Below, piece by piece: positions 20,242-29,673 of a stretch of DNA of 64,000 bases (positions within the stretch are counted from its first letter, which is position 1; each line of letters starts with the position of its first letter). The notes beneath the pieces are model-generated. The model was not told the DNA's origin. It saw only the letters and a program-made list of their open reading frames with translations, and made no database searches. The DNA comes from Dyella sp. GSA-30 (GTDB taxonomy: Bacteria > Pseudomonadota > Gammaproteobacteria > Xanthomonadales > Rhodanobacteraceae). The DNA lies in contig NZ_AP027042.1 of assembly GCF_027924605.1 (NCBI RefSeq), positions 5,247,524-5,311,523 on the forward strand. Direction: 5' to 3'. The translations under genes and the position numbers were made by a program.

Positions 20242-21183
20242 ATGAACCTTCGCGACCTGCACTATCTCGTAGCACTGGCCGAGCATCGGCATTTCGGTCG
20301 CGCGGCGGAAGCGAGCTTCGTGAGCCAACCCACGCTGTCCACGCAGATCAAGAAACTTGAAGACGAACTGGGGGTCGCGCTGGTCGAACGCACGCCGCGC
20401 AAGGTGCTGCTGACGGAAACCGGAAGGGAGATCGCCCGTCGCGCACGCGGCGTGATTTCGGAGATCGACGAGATCAAGGCCATCGCGCAACGCACGCGCG
20501 ATCCGGAGTCGGGCTCGCTGCGCCTGGGCGTATTTCCCACGCTCGGTCCGTATCTGCTGCCGCACTTGGTGCCGTTGGTACGCACACGCTTTCCGCGCCT
20601 GGAACTGCTGCTGATCGAAGAGAAAACCGAGCACGTCATCCGCATGCTGCGCGAAGGCTCGCTCGATGCCGGCGTGCTGGCCCTGCCGGTGCACGAAGAC
20701 AGCCTGCATAGCGAATTTCTGTTCGAAGAGCCTTTCGTATTGGCGGTGCCGGAGGCGCATCCGCTGGCACAGAAAAAGAGCCGCTTGAAACTCAGCGACC
20801 TGGAAGACGAAAACCTGTTGCTGCTCGAAGATGGGCACTGCCTGCGCGACCAGGCGCTGGAAGTGTGTCAGCTCGCTGGTGCCGGCGAAAAAACCGGCTT
20901 TCGTGCCACCAGTCTGGAAACGCTACGGCAGATGGTCGCGGCCAATGTCGGCATTACCTTGCTGCCCACGCTCGCGATCAAACCGCCGATGGCACGCACC
21001 GACAACGTGCATCTGCTGGAATTTTCCGGGCACGCGCCGAGTCGTCGCCTTGCGCTGGTCTGGCGCAAGAGTTCGTCGATGACGACTTTCCTCAAGCGCT
21101 TTACCGAAGTGATCCGGAGCCTTCCGGCGGAGTTGATGCAGCCGCATATCGAGGGTGGGCGTGCGACGCGTGTGCAGGCCTGA
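20242..21183 (+). CDS. oxyR: Hydrogen-peroxide sensing LysR-type regulator OxyR
   Basis: 313 residues. The N-terminal winged helix-turn-helix (MNLRDLHYLVALAEHRHFGRAAEA) is followed by the LysR sensing domain. The peroxidatic and resolving cysteines are both present, C200 and C209, in LLEDGHCLRDQALEVCQLAG, and the following FRATSLETLRQMVAANVGITLLP is the OxyR signature. It forms a C200-C209 disulfide on peroxide exposure and activates antioxidant genes. An OxyR-type box lies 18-54 bp upstream of the start codon. Downstream is a repeat palindrome rather than a gene partner; msrA is 4 kb away on the other strand. Confidence 0.96.
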   Translation: MNLRDLHYLVALAEHRHFGRAAEASFVSQPTLSTQIKKLEDELGVALVERTPRKVLLTETGREIARRARGVISEIDEIKAIAQRTRDPESGSLRLGVFPTLGPYLLPHLVPLVRTRFPRLELLLIEEKTEHVIRMLREGSLDAGVLALPVHEDSLHSEFLFEEPFVLAVPEAHPLAQKKSRLKLSDLEDENLLLLEDGHCLRDQALEVCQLAGAGEKTGFRATSLETLRQMVAANVGITLLPTLAIKPPMARTDNVHLLEFSGHAPSRRLALVWRKSSSMTTFLKRFTEVIRSLPAELMQPHIEGGRATRVQA

Positions 21184-21216
21184 GTGGCAACAGGATCTTC
21201 GAAAACCTTTCTGAGC

Positions 21217-21287
21217 TTGTAGGAGCGGCTTTAGCCGCGACCCCCGGTTACGTCACGGCTTGTCGCGACTGAAGTCGCTCCTACAAA
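21217..21287. repeat. REP-type palindromic repeat pair
   Basis: Two inverted 24-nt arms (21217-21240 and 21263-21286) match at 21 of 24 positions. Each contains its own small hairpin around the core GTAGGAGCG. This resembles the REP elements scattered by RAYT transposases in gamma-proteobacteria. It sits between the convergent oxyR and effector genes and may also end transcription. Confidence 0.75.
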
Positions 21288-21314
21288 GATCCCATTGCAC
21301 GGGTGTTGCCCGCC

Positions 21315-23693
21315 TCAGCGGCCACTCATGCTAATCGCCGGATGTTGCGGATTAGCCTGTTGTTGCGTCTGAGTCTGAGTCTGAGTCTGCGTTTGAGCCT
21401 GAGTCTGCGTCTGTTGCTGCGCCGCCTGCTGCCATTGCGCCGTGCTCTGAGTGAGCGGCTGGTTCACCGCCTGCGCCGTTTCCACATGCGCATCGCGTGA
21501 AAGCGCATTGGGGATCACGTGCTCCACCGCAAACGCGCGCGAACCGTTGTCGCTCAACGCCACTGCATCGATCCGGTTCAAGCCGCCTGCTTTCGCCGCC
21601 GCGGCGAGGGCGCCGGCGAAGTTATCGCTCTGCTGGTCCGGCGTGCGCCCGATCTGCGCATCGATCTTGTGCACGCCATCGCGCGCTTGCTTGAACATCG
21701 CATGGCCGGCGTGCGAGGGATCGTCGAGGCGAGGTGCTTCACGAGCCGGTGGTGCCGTCTGGTTTTGCGTCGGCGTATTGCGCTGCAACGTCTGGCGTGC
21801 CTCGCGTTCGACGTTCTCGATGCGGCTCTCCATGCTCGGCAACACCACCGCCATGCCATGGCGATCCAGCGCTTCCTGTCCTGCCGCCTTACCGTTCGCG
21901 ACGGCCACGGCGGCGCCCACGAGGCGCGGATAGTTCGACGGCCGAAATTCGTAAGCAGCAGCCACGCCCAGACCGGCCGCACCGCCAAGAGCCGAGCCGG
22001 CGACGGGCGCCTTATCGGTTACGCCTTGCACCAGGTTCCCTGTTGCATCCAGACCGCCGCCCGCCAACTTGCCGGTACCGGCAATCGCGTCATGCTGCAG
22101 ATTGCCCACGCGAGTGGCGACATGATCGGTCGCCGCCTGCACAGCGCGGGTAGCTTCACGAATCGTCGCCGCGTCGGCATGCGCATCGCGCCGCACATCG
22201 GCCGCCAGCCCCTGCCCGGCACGATGAACCGCGTCGCCTGCCTGGTCCAGCTGACCCGCCTGCTTGTCCATCCACTTATGCGCACCATCGGGTAGCACGC
22301 TGCCGACCTTGCGCAAGGCATCGGCTTCCAGCGATGCGGTGAACTGCCCCAGGCTCCCTAACCCTTCGGTAACCCGTGCGCCCGTCTCGCCCAACGCCAC
22401 ACGCCCATGCGCAGCGACCGCACCCGCGAGATGCTCGGCGCCTTGCGTCGCCTGGCTGCCGAACTGGGTAACGGTACGCGCCGCCTGGCCGCCCATTTCG
22501 GTGACATTCCGCACGCCATCGCCGGTGGCATGCAACGCCTGATTGGTCATCTTGCCGCCGGCGGCGACGACCTCGCCCGCCTGATGACCGACTTGCGCGC
22601 CCTTGGCGACGGCACCGGCCGTCTCGAGCAGTGGCGTCGCCAGATAGGTCACTTCGGGCAGCGACATCTGATTCTTGCGGGCAATCAGCACCGAGCCATC
22701 GGGGCCGGCTGGCATCATCGGCGCCAGCAGCGGCTGCTGCTGACCTGCCGCAAGCGGCAGCTCGCGCAGCATCTTGTTGGTATCGCCCGTTGCCACCTTG
22801 TCGACGAAATCGTGCACCGTCTTCTGCGCATCGGGCGGCATGTTCTTGCTCAGATCCTGCTTGAGCAGTTCGCGGCCCTGCGGCAACTGGTTCAATAGCT
22901 GGCTGCCTTCCTGCAGCACCGCGCCGAGCTCCTGCCGTTGCAGGTAATCCAGGCTGTGGATGTTGCCCTGGATGCCGTTGTTGAGGAGTTCGCCTTGAAC
23001 CTGGTAGGAGATGACGTTCTTGTTTACGTCGTGTACGGCCACCCCGGGGTTTTCGGCGGCAAAACGCTTAGCCGTTTCCGGGTGCAACCCAGCAGCATTC
23101 CAGGTGGTGGCGTGATTTCCCGTCACGGCCGAAGCCGCCGCGGCCATGCCGCCCGCAAGACTGTGACCGGTAAGTTCGAATTTCAGACCGTCGCGCTGCA
23201 AATCGCGCGCGAGTTGCATTGCGCGATCATAGTAATCCGTGCGCATGCCTACCGACTGTGGAAAATTATTCGCCAGGAAGTCTTCCTGCGTCGTGTCGTG
23301 AAGTTTTCCATCCGACGACATTACGTCGCCCGATGAGCCTTTGAAGGCGACAACAGGCTTATAGTCCGGCCCCAATATCTTGGGATCTGGCAAATAGATC
23401 TCAGCGCGAAAACCGGATGCATCCGGCTTAAGCATGTCGTTCAATTGATCCTTGGTTAAATGGAGTGATGGCGCATACTTCGACAGCAGCTCAGGATGTT
23501 CGCTCGCTCGCGTCCATCCTGCAGGAGGTTGGCCGCTACCCTTAGCTGCGTTATAGGCATCAGCCGCCAGCCCACCCATTTGCTGGTCGTGATATAGCGC
23601 TCCCAATTGCTGCGCTTCAGCTTGGGCGGCAGGATCACCACTTGCACGAAGCCGCTGCAACAGCGCTTGTTCTTGCTGAGGGTCGCCAGACAT
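21315..23693 (-). CDS. Predicted type IV secretion lipase effector with XVIPCD tail
   Basis: 792 residues, no signal peptide. An N-terminal lipase-type alpha/beta hydrolase carries the nucleophile elbow GHSLAGG (S178) and an AYNAAKGSGQPPAGW lead-in. A long Ala/Gly-rich middle (about 330-610) has heptad-like helices and one hydrophobic patch (SALGGAAGLGVAAAYEF). The last 130 residues match the XVIPCD pattern: GRTPDQQSDNFAGALAAAAK, GLNRIDAVALSDNGSRAFAV, a TAQAVNQPLTQSTAQW segment and a Gln/Thr-rich tail (about 753-783). XVIPCDs deliver toxins to the VirB/VirD4-type killing machine of Xanthomonas, Stenotrophomonas and Lysobacter; predicted activity is phospholipase in the rival periplasm. It follows the ankyrin lipoprotein gene by 23 bp. 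Confidence 0.85.
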   Translation of the reverse strand: MSGDPQQEQALLQRLRASGDPAAQAEAQQLGALYHDQQMGGLAADAYNAAKGSGQPPAGWTRASEHPELLSKYAPSLHLTKDQLNDMLKPDASGFRAEIYLPDPKILGPDYKPVVAFKGSSGDVMSSDGKLHDTTQEDFLANNFPQSVGMRTDYYDRAMQLARDLQRDGLKFELTGHSLAGGMAAAASAVTGNHATTWNAAGLHPETAKRFAAENPGVAVHDVNKNVISYQVQGELLNNGIQGNIHSLDYLQRQELGAVLQEGSQLLNQLPQGRELLKQDLSKNMPPDAQKTVHDFVDKVATGDTNKMLRELPLAAGQQQPLLAPMMPAGPDGSVLIARKNQMSLPEVTYLATPLLETAGAVAKGAQVGHQAGEVVAAGGKMTNQALHATGDGVRNVTEMGGQAARTVTQFGSQATQGAEHLAGAVAAHGRVALGETGARVTEGLGSLGQFTASLEADALRKVGSVLPDGAHKWMDKQAGQLDQAGDAVHRAGQGLAADVRRDAHADAATIREATRAVQAATDHVATRVGNLQHDAIAGTGKLAGGGLDATGNLVQGVTDKAPVAGSALGGAAGLGVAAAYEFRPSNYPRLVGAAVAVANGKAAGQEALDRHGMAVVLPSMESRIENVEREARQTLQRNTPTQNQTAPPAREAPRLDDPSHAGHAMFKQARDGVHKIDAQIGRTPDQQSDNFAGALAAAAKAGGLNRIDAVALSDNGSRAFAVEHVIPNALSRDAHVETAQAVNQPLTQSTAQWQQAAQQQTQTQAQTQTQTQTQTQQQANPQHPAISMSGR
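21359..21420. repeat. Hexanucleotide tandem repeat in the effector tail
   Basis: Imperfect repeats of a GTCTGA/GTCTGC unit, encoding alternating Gln-Thr on the minus strand. All units are 6 bp, so gain or loss would keep the frame and only change tail length. Confidence 0.75.
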
Positions 23694-23716
23694 CGCATCA
23701 CTCCTTGATCAATCGG

Positions 23717-24607
23717 TCACAACAACGGAATGTCTTTCTCTTCGTACGGAATGCCAAAACTCTTGCGCATGTCACGATAATCTGGAGGCATGGGCGGACG
23801 CGTAAAACCGTGTTGCAGCAGCCATTGCTGACACTTGCGCTGCCAACTGGGATCTTTCGGATTACCCGGATGCCAGAAAATATCTTCAACTGCGAAATAA
23901 CGCTGGGGCGCCGGTGGTGGTGGCTGGGTGATCTGGCTTCCAACTCGAGGGTTGGCACCATGATTCAGCAGCCAATACGCCTTCTCAAACCGGCCCATTG
24001 AAGTGTAGTCATACAGAATCGACATCTGCTGCGACAACGCATTGATGTCGGCACCCCTTTCTACCAGAAGCTGCACGTTCTGCCACTGGTCGTGCCAGAT
24101 GTATGCCTGAAACAGCAAGGTCTCACCATTGGAGTTCCTGGTGTTCGGGTCTCCACCATGGTCGAGCAACTCTTTCAGGTAAACAGAATCTTCTTCCTTG
24201 GCAGCCCACACCATCGCATTATTTTGATATCGCCCCTTGAAGCGAGTGGTGTCCTGCGCAGGATGGAGCTGCTTGGCATTCGGATTGGCTCCATTATCGA
24301 GCATCGCCTTGAGACCAGCGGGATTCTCGGTAAAGACGGGCCACGCAACCAACGGCATCCCGCTGCCATCTTCGCTGAAGATCACATCCGGGTTCACGTG
24401 TTCCTGCTTCATCAAGCGCTGCACTTCTGCAACGTTTCCCTGCTCGGCGGCCACGGCAAGCGCTTGTGCCTTGGAATCCTTGAAAAAGCGATCTACCGCA
24501 TATTTCGACGCCTGCGTTGGAGTCGCGGACTGGGACTGCGAAACGTCGCACCCTGCCAGGCAAAGCGCGAGTAATAGATAGGCGGTCGATAGAAAAAGCC
24601 TGGGCAT
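23717..24607 (-). CDS. Ankyrin-repeat lipoprotein, probable immunity protein for the lipase effector
   Basis: 296 residues with a lipoprotein signal: hydrophobic LLLALCLAGC, acylated Cys at residue 19, followed by Asp (CDVSQS). The mature part holds about five ankyrin-type repeats (AVAAEQGNVAEVQRLM; GLKAMLDNGANPNAK; YLKELLDHGGDPNTR; NVQLLVERGADINAL; KAYWLLNHGANPRVG). It lies immediately upstream of the effector in the same orientation, as many T4SS/T6SS phospholipase immunity genes do. Periplasmic anchoring would place it where the toxin arrives; Asp at +2 could favour inner-membrane retention. Base composition is visibly lower in GC than its neighbours, consistent with transfer. The immunity role is inferred from position and topology. 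Confidence 0.8.
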   Translation of the reverse strand: MPRLFLSTAYLLLALCLAGCDVSQSQSATPTQASKYAVDRFFKDSKAQALAVAAEQGNVAEVQRLMKQEHVNPDVIFSEDGSGMPLVAWPVFTENPAGLKAMLDNGANPNAKQLHPAQDTTRFKGRYQNNAMVWAAKEEDSVYLKELLDHGGDPNTRNSNGETLLFQAYIWHDQWQNVQLLVERGADINALSQQMSILYDYTSMGRFEKAYWLLNHGANPRVGSQITQPPPPAPQRYFAVEDIFWHPGNPKDPSWQRKCQQWLLQHGFTRPPMPPDYRDMRKSFGIPYEEKDIPLL

Positions 24608-24702
24608 GCACGATCCTTCGGCAATCAGGCGCCGATGGTAGCGTGTAAGGGCTGACTTTTTGAGTCCAGGCTCACGCTGGAGCGTTTAAAACATCCAATC
24701 AT

Positions 24703-24734
24703 AAAAAACGGGGCTCATTGAGAGCCCCGCTTTT
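24703..24734 (-). terminator. Terminator of msrA
   Basis: Perfect 8-bp stem CGGGGCTC/GAGCCCCG (24709-24716 with 24722-24729). It is followed on the minus strand by six T and has T-rich flanks on the other side too, 25 bp past the msrA stop. Confidence 0.85.
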
Positions 24735-24758
24735 CAATAGGCCGCGAAGAGCCTCGGC

Positions 24759-25412
24759 TCAAGCCGCATCGAGCCCGATCGGACAAACCACGCCCGTGCC
24801 GCCCAAACCGCAGTAGCCATCCGGATGCTTGGACAGATATTGCTGATGCTCGTCCTCCGCGAAATAGAACGGGCCGGCCATAGCGATTTCCGTCGTGATC
24901 GCGCCGTAGCCCGCGCGTGACAACTGCGCTTGATACTCCCGCTTGGACGCCTCGGCGGCAGCAAGCTGTTCGGCGCTCGATGCATAGATCGCCGAGCGAT
25001 ACTGCGTGCCCGCGTCGTTGCCTTGACGCATGCCCTGGGTGGGATCGTGGCTTTCCCAGAACGTGCGCAACAAGCTGCCGACGTCGACGGTCTTGGGATC
25101 GTATACGATCTGGACTACTTCCGTATGACCGGTCTCGCCCGAGCAGACTTCGCGATAGGTCGGATTGGGCGTGTAGCCACCGGCATAACCGACGGACGTG
25201 CTGTATACACCCGGGATGCTCCAGAACTTCCGTTCCGCACCCCAGAAGCAGCCCATGCCGACAACCAATACTTCGCTGCCGGGGAAAGCCTCAGGCAATA
25301 GCGAACGTCCCGTGACGTGATGCGGGTGAGTGGGACGAATAGGTGTTTCGCGCCCCGGCAGCGCATCCTGCCGTTGGGGCATGCGTTGTTTCCAGGCACC
25401 GATTCCAAGCAT
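24759..25412 (-). CDS. msrA: Peptide-methionine (S)-S-oxide reductase
   Basis: 217 residues. It reduces the S-epimer of methionine sulfoxide in oxidised proteins. The catalytic GCFWGAE motif is at about residue 54, and the [32 protein letters not shown] and EDEHQQYL segments are typical. A C-terminal Cys in [11 protein letters not shown] could act in recycling. A perfect AGGAGG ribosome site sits 7 bp before ATG 25412, so the 40-residue N-terminal extension seen in E. coli-type enzymes is real. It may belong to the peroxide response led by OxyR, but no OxyR site was seen here. Confidence 0.96.
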   Translation of the reverse strand: MLGIGAWKQRMPQRQDALPGRETPIRPTHPHHVTGRSLLPEAFPGSEVLVVGMGCFWGAERKFWSIPGVYSTSVGYAGGYTPNPTYREVCSGETGHTEVVQIVYDPKTVDVGSLLRTFWESHDPTQGMRQGNDAGTQYRSAIYASSAEQLAAAEASKREYQAQLSRAGYGAITTEIAMAGPFYFAEDEHQQYLSKHPDGYCGLGGTGVVCPIGLDAA

Positions 25413-25472
25413 GGCGGCCTCCTAAAAGATTCGGGGAAAGTAGCGGATATCTGGTACCGGTCGACGTGAAAT

Positions 25473-26003
25473 TCAATAACGCAACAAGGCGTGCAGTGGC
25501 ACGTCGTCCCGCCATCGCGCGCGTCCCTGCAACGCTGCCAGTTCGATTACCAGGGCAGCACCGCAAACGGTACCACCGAGCTTCTCGACCAGTGTCCGCG
25601 CGGCGGCCAAGGTGCCTCCGGTTGCCAGCACGTCATCGACCAGTAATACCCTTTCGTTGGGACGTAGCGCATCGTTACGTGCCTGCAGGCGATCGACGCC
25701 GTATTCGAGCTGGTACTCCACCTCGACTACCGGCGGCGGCAGCTTGTTGGGCTTGCGCAAGGGCACGAAACCGGCATGGAGCTTCTGCGCCAATGCCGCG
25801 CCGAAAATGAAACCACGCGACTCGATCCCGCAAACCGCCTGGATTTCGCTGCCCTGCCAGGGCTCGGCCATCGCGTCGATGCAGCGGGCAAAGCCGCCGG
25901 CGTCGGCCAGCAAGGGGGTGATATCGCGAAACGTCACACCGGGTTTGGGGAAGTCCGGCACGGCGCGGATCAGGGATTCGATCGAAGAGATGGGCTTGTT
26001 CAT
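25473..26003 (-). CDS. apt: Adenine phosphoribosyltransferase
   Basis: 176 residues, full length. It converts adenine and PRPP to AMP in purine salvage. The PRPP-binding motif VLLVDDVLATGGTL and the family pattern IRAVPDFPKPGVTFRDITPLL, GIESRGFIFG and PLRKPNKLP are intact. It is followed by msrA in the same direction, 60 bp away; the strong ribosome site of msrA suggests independent translation. Confidence 0.96.
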   Translation of the reverse strand: MNKPISSIESLIRAVPDFPKPGVTFRDITPLLADAGGFARCIDAMAEPWQGSEIQAVCGIESRGFIFGAALAQKLHAGFVPLRKPNKLPPPVVEVEYQLEYGVDRLQARNDALRPNERVLLVDDVLATGGTLAAARTLVEKLGGTVCGAALVIELAALQGRARWRDDVPLHALLRY

Positions 26004-26049
26004 GCCCTGAGATTACATTCTCAGTCAATCCAGCCCCAAGCAACCGGGC

Positions 26050-26334
26050 TCAGCAGGCGCTGGCGAACGACCCGTCCAGATCGGTATCCGGATCCATCGA
26101 TGCCAGCACTTCGCGCGCCTCGGCAAGCTGCGACTGGACCTCGCGCACCACTCCTTCGGCGGCGGCCAGGTTGTCTTCGGCCACCATGACCGCCACATAG
26201 TCCATGGCAGGGAGCTGGCCAACCGCGCCAGTCAGGTACTCGCCACTGATAAACGCCGGAATCTCGGCACGCTCGAGCGCATCCTTGACCAGGTGGGCGT
26301 CGATCAGGTTTTCCGCTCGATAGGCAATACGCAT
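26050..26334 (-). CDS. DUF2007 domain protein (putative signal transducing protein)
   Basis: 94 residues of one ferredoxin-like DUF2007 domain: [36 protein letters not shown]. Similar domains are small regulatory or PII-like folds, but no function is established. It is upstream of apt by 46 bp on the same strand and divergent from glnS. Confidence 0.8.
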   Translation of the reverse strand: MRIAYRAENLIDAHLVKDALERAEIPAFISGEYLTGAVGQLPAMDYVAVMVAEDNLAAAEGVVREVQSQLAEAREVLASMDPDTDLDGSFASAC

Positions 26335-26469
26335 GGCTGCAAGCTACCCGTCGCCACGAGCGGGAGCAAGCCCGCCGGCCATAAAGCAGCTTTTCGGTGG
26401 CGGATCGTCAAATCCGCCAGAACTAGTAGAATCATCCGTTTCCGCTACGCGTCCCGAGTTTTTACTGTG

Positions 26470-28242
26470 ATGTCGACCGAATCTCCCCTGGCCCATCCGC
26501 CCGCCACCTCTGCCGCGCCCTCGGGCGAGGGCCAGCCGCGCGACTTCATCCGCCAGATCATTCGCGACGACCTGGCCAGCGGAAAGCATCACGCCATCCG
26601 TACGCGTTTTCCGCCCGAGCCCAATGGCTATCTGCATATCGGCCATGCCAAGGCGATCTGCCTGAACTTCGGCATCGCCGCCGAATTCATCGGCTGGTGC
26701 AACCTGCGCCTGGACGACACCAATCCGGGCAAGGAAGACCCCGAGTTCGTCGAAGGGATCAAGGACGACGTACGCTGGCTGGGCTACGAGTGGCACGATC
26801 TGCGCCATGCCTCGGATTATTTCGAGGTTTTCTATCGCGGCGCGCTCAAGCTGATCCAGGACGGCCACGCCTATGTGGACGACCTCAACCCCGATGACAT
26901 GCGCGCCTATCGCGGCACGCTGACCGAACCGGGCCGCAACTCGCCCTACCGTGATCGCCCGGTGGAGGAAAACCTCGACCTGTTCCGTCGCATGCGCGCG
27001 GGCGAGTTCGCCGACAGCAGCAAGACGCTGCGCGCAAAGATCGACATGAGCTCGGGCAATATGAACATGCGCGACCCGGCGATCTATCGCATCCGCAAGG
27101 TCGAGCACCAGAACACCGGCAACGCGTGGCCGATCTACCCGATGTACGACTACGCGCACTGCCTGTCCGATGCACTGGAAGGGATCACGCATTCGCTGTG
27201 CACGTTGGAGTTCGAGGATCATCGCCCGCTGTACGACTGGTTCGTCGACAAGGTCGACCTGGTCAATCATCCGGAGCTGTGGCAGCACCTGCACGACGCC
27301 GGTTTTCAGACCGAACCGGCCAAGCCGCGCCAGATCGAATTCTCGCGCCTCAATCTGAGCTATTCGATCACCAGCAAGCGCAAGCTCGCGCAGCTGGTCA
27401 GCGAAAAGCTGGTCGACGGCTGGGACGATCCGCGCATGAATACGCTGCGCGGCCTGCGCCGACGCGGCTTTACGCCGGCAGCGATTCGCCTGTTGATCGA
27501 GCGCCTGGGGATCAGCAAGCAGAACAGCGTGATCGATTACGCGATCTTCGAAAATTGCGTACGCGAAGATCTCGACGCGCATGCGCCACGCCGCATGGCC
27601 GTGCTCGATCCGCTCAAGCTCACCCTCACCAACCTGCCCGAAGACCACGAAGAGACGCTGCTGTTCTCCAACCACCCCAAAGACGAGAGCTTCGGCTCGC
27701 GCCAGGTGCCTTTTGCGCGTGAGCTGTGGATCGAGCGTGAGGATTTCGCCGAGGTACCGCCCAAGGGTTTCCATCGTCTGAAGCCGGAAGGCGAGGTGCG
27801 CCTGCGCGGCGTCGGCATCGTCAAGTGCGACGAACTGGTCAAGGACGCGGAAGGCAACGTGATCGAGTTGCGCTGCACGCTCGACCCGGAGTCGCGCTCG
27901 GGCATGCCGGGCGCGGACCGCAAGGTCAAGGGTACGATCCATTGGGTGAGCGCGCGTCACGGCGTGGCCGCCGAAGTCCGCTTGTACGATCGCCTGTTCA
28001 ACGTGCCCGCGCCCGATGACGAAAGCGACGGCAAGAGCTGGATCGAGCATATCAATCCGGACGCCAAGCGACTCGTGCATGGCTGGGTCGAACCGGCCGC
28101 GGCGCAGGCACTGCCGGAGCAGCGCTTCCAGTTCGAACGCCTGGGTTACTTCGTCGCCGATCGCATCGACCATCGCACGGACGCACCGGTGTTCAATCGC
28201 GCTGTTACCCTGCGCGATACCTGGGCCAAACAGTCGGGTTGA
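26470..28242 (+). CDS. glnS: Glutaminyl-tRNA synthetase
   Basis: 590 residues. Class I enzyme charging tRNA-Gln. It has the HIGH-type motif HIGHAKA (in [15 protein letters not shown]), the MSK-type motif [13 protein letters not shown] and the C-terminal beta-barrel anticodon-binding domain. A 25-residue low-complexity N-terminus ([19 protein letters not shown]) precedes the catalytic domain. ATG 26470 is preferred to the further-upstream in-frame start. The next gene starts 5 bp after the stop, with a possible TTG start overlapping it, so the two are probably co-translated. Confidence 0.97.
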   Translation: MSTESPLAHPPATSAAPSGEGQPRDFIRQIIRDDLASGKHHAIRTRFPPEPNGYLHIGHAKAICLNFGIAAEFIGWCNLRLDDTNPGKEDPEFVEGIKDDVRWLGYEWHDLRHASDYFEVFYRGALKLIQDGHAYVDDLNPDDMRAYRGTLTEPGRNSPYRDRPVEENLDLFRRMRAGEFADSSKTLRAKIDMSSGNMNMRDPAIYRIRKVEHQNTGNAWPIYPMYDYAHCLSDALEGITHSLCTLEFEDHRPLYDWFVDKVDLVNHPELWQHLHDAGFQTEPAKPRQIEFSRLNLSYSITSKRKLAQLVSEKLVDGWDDPRMNTLRGLRRRGFTPAAIRLLIERLGISKQNSVIDYAIFENCVREDLDAHAPRRMAVLDPLKLTLTNLPEDHEETLLFSNHPKDESFGSRQVPFARELWIEREDFAEVPPKGFHRLKPEGEVRLRGVGIVKCDELVKDAEGNVIELRCTLDPESRSGMPGADRKVKGTIHWVSARHGVAAEVRLYDRLFNVPAPDDESDGKSWIEHINPDAKRLVHGWVEPAAAQALPEQRFQFERLGYFVADRIDHRTDAPVFNRAVTLRDTWAKQSG

Positions 28243-28247
28243 AAACG

Positions 28248-28805
28248 ATGCTACCGATCCAGGTACACCTCACCCTGCCGCCGTGGCTCGAAGAAGTGGC
28301 CGACGAAAAGCGCCGCTACCATAGCGACGAAGAACGCGTCGCGCTGGCGATCGAGTTGTCCCGGCGCAACATCGCACAGGGCACCGGCGGCCCCTTCGGC
28401 GCGGCCGTATTCGACGACCAAGGCCGCCTGATCGCAGCGGCGGCCAATCGCGTGGTGCCGCAGAGCTGCTCGATCGCGCATGCGGAAATACTCGCCTACA
28501 TGGCCGCCCAGCAGCGCCTGTCGACGCACCGGCTCAACGAGCAAGGCGGCCGCTACACGCTGGCGACCAGCTCTCAACCGTGCTGCCAATGCTTTGGCGC
28601 AACGGTATGGGCCGGTGTCGACGAACTGCTGATCGGTGCGCGTGCCGAAGACGTCGAGGAACTGACCGAGTTCGACGAAGGCCCGTTGCCGGCCGATTGG
28701 ATCGGCGAGCTCGAACGGCGCGGCATTGCGGTGCGGCGCGACATCCTGCGTGATGAGGCACGCGCTGTATTGGCCGAGTACGGCCAGACCGGACCGAAGT
28801 ATTGA
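28248..28805 (+). CDS. Nucleoside/nucleobase deaminase, CDA fold
   Basis: 185 residues. Zinc-dependent deaminase with the catalytic HAE (H78, E80) and the PCxxC metal site (C112, C115 in PCCQC). The resemblance is closest to guanine-deaminase/TadA-like single-domain proteins (GGPFGAAVFDDQGRLIAAAANRVV). A second full deaminase-type tRNA enzyme is not in the window, and the long C-terminal part (ADWIGELERRGIAVRRDILRDEA) argues for a free nucleobase or nucleoside substrate. TTG at 28239 overlapping the glnS stop is an alternative start. Confidence 0.85.
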   Translation: MLPIQVHLTLPPWLEEVADEKRRYHSDEERVALAIELSRRNIAQGTGGPFGAAVFDDQGRLIAAAANRVVPQSCSIAHAEILAYMAAQQRLSTHRLNEQGGRYTLATSSQPCCQCFGATVWAGVDELLIGARAEDVEELTEFDEGPLPADWIGELERRGIAVRRDILRDEARAVLAEYGQTGPKY

Positions 28806-29524
28806 GTCGCCTGCGCGCCGCGCTGCCGCTGATCCTGCTGGTGCTGGCCGGCATTGTGTTGTTCGGCTCGGGCATCCTGGACCGGCTGCACCCGGAGCAG
28901 CTGGTCGCCCATCAGCAACAGCTGCGTAGCGACATCGCTGCCGCTCCCTGGCTTAGCCGTATTGTCTATATCGGGTTGCTGACCCTGGCGATGTCCACCG
29001 GCATCCCCGGCACCATCATCGTGATCTTTGCAGGCGGCTTTGCGTTCGGCGTGGTCGAGGGCACCTTGTACTCCTCGGTGGGCGTCACCCTGGGCTCGCT
29101 GATTCTTTTCCTTGCCAGCCGCTACGCATTCGGCGCCGGAGCCAAGCATCCGCCCGCAATCGTGGAAAAGCTGCAGCACGGATTCGCACATCATCCGGTC
29201 AGCTACACGATGTTCCTGCGCTTCGTGCCGGTCGTACCCTTTGGCCTGGTGACGATCAGCCTGGCCTGGCTGCGTTGTCCGCTATGGCTGTTTATCGGTG
29301 CCACCTTTCTGGGTGGCACGGTCATGCTGGTATTCGAGACCTCGGTAGGCGCTGGGCTTGGCACCGCATTGAGCCATAGCGCGAAGCTGGGCCCCGCCCT
29401 GCTATTGCGGCACGAAGTGCTATGGCCACTGGGTGGTATCGCGTTGCTGGCGCTGCTCCCGCTGCTGGTGGAGCGCCTTACGCGCTCGCGCCGCCAACGC
29501 GCGCAGTTGCCCCCTGCAGAGTAA
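28802..29524 (+). CDS. TVP38/TMEM64 family membrane protein
   Basis: 240 residues with about five to six membrane helices. The SNARE-associated/DedA-like core is visible (STGIPGTIIVIFAGGFAFGVVEGTLYSSVGVTLGSLILFLASRYAFG and FLRFVPVVPFGLVTISLAW). DedA-superfamily proteins are linked to lipid scrambling and membrane homeostasis; the specific role of this member is unknown. Start is the TTG at 28802, which overlaps the deaminase stop (TTGA). Confidence 0.85.
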   Translation: MSRLRAALPLILLVLAGIVLFGSGILDRLHPEQLVAHQQQLRSDIAAAPWLSRIVYIGLLTLAMSTGIPGTIIVIFAGGFAFGVVEGTLYSSVGVTLGSLILFLASRYAFGAGAKHPPAIVEKLQHGFAHHPVSYTMFLRFVPVVPFGLVTISLAWLRCPLWLFIGATFLGGTVMLVFETSVGAGLGTALSHSAKLGPALLLRHEVLWPLGGIALLALLPLLVERLTRSRRQRAQLPPAE

Positions 29525-29673
29525 GCCCTCTGCGCGGCGAACGAATGGCAGACCATTCGTAAAGATTCGCGCTACAGCCGTTCTATTACCGACGGCCACT
29601 ATCCAAAAAACCGCCCCCGCTCCCATGATTTCGCGCTAGTCTCGGCCTCGTAAGCCGACACGGGGAAACGGCA

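Noticed and set aside
21300-21430. Repeat run considered as a CRISPR array
   Set aside because: The units are 6 bp, inside a coding frame, with no spacers and no cas genes nearby.
26344-28173. 609-codon open frame opposite glnS
   Set aside because: Antisense shadow of a complete glnS; composition typical of reversed codon bias.
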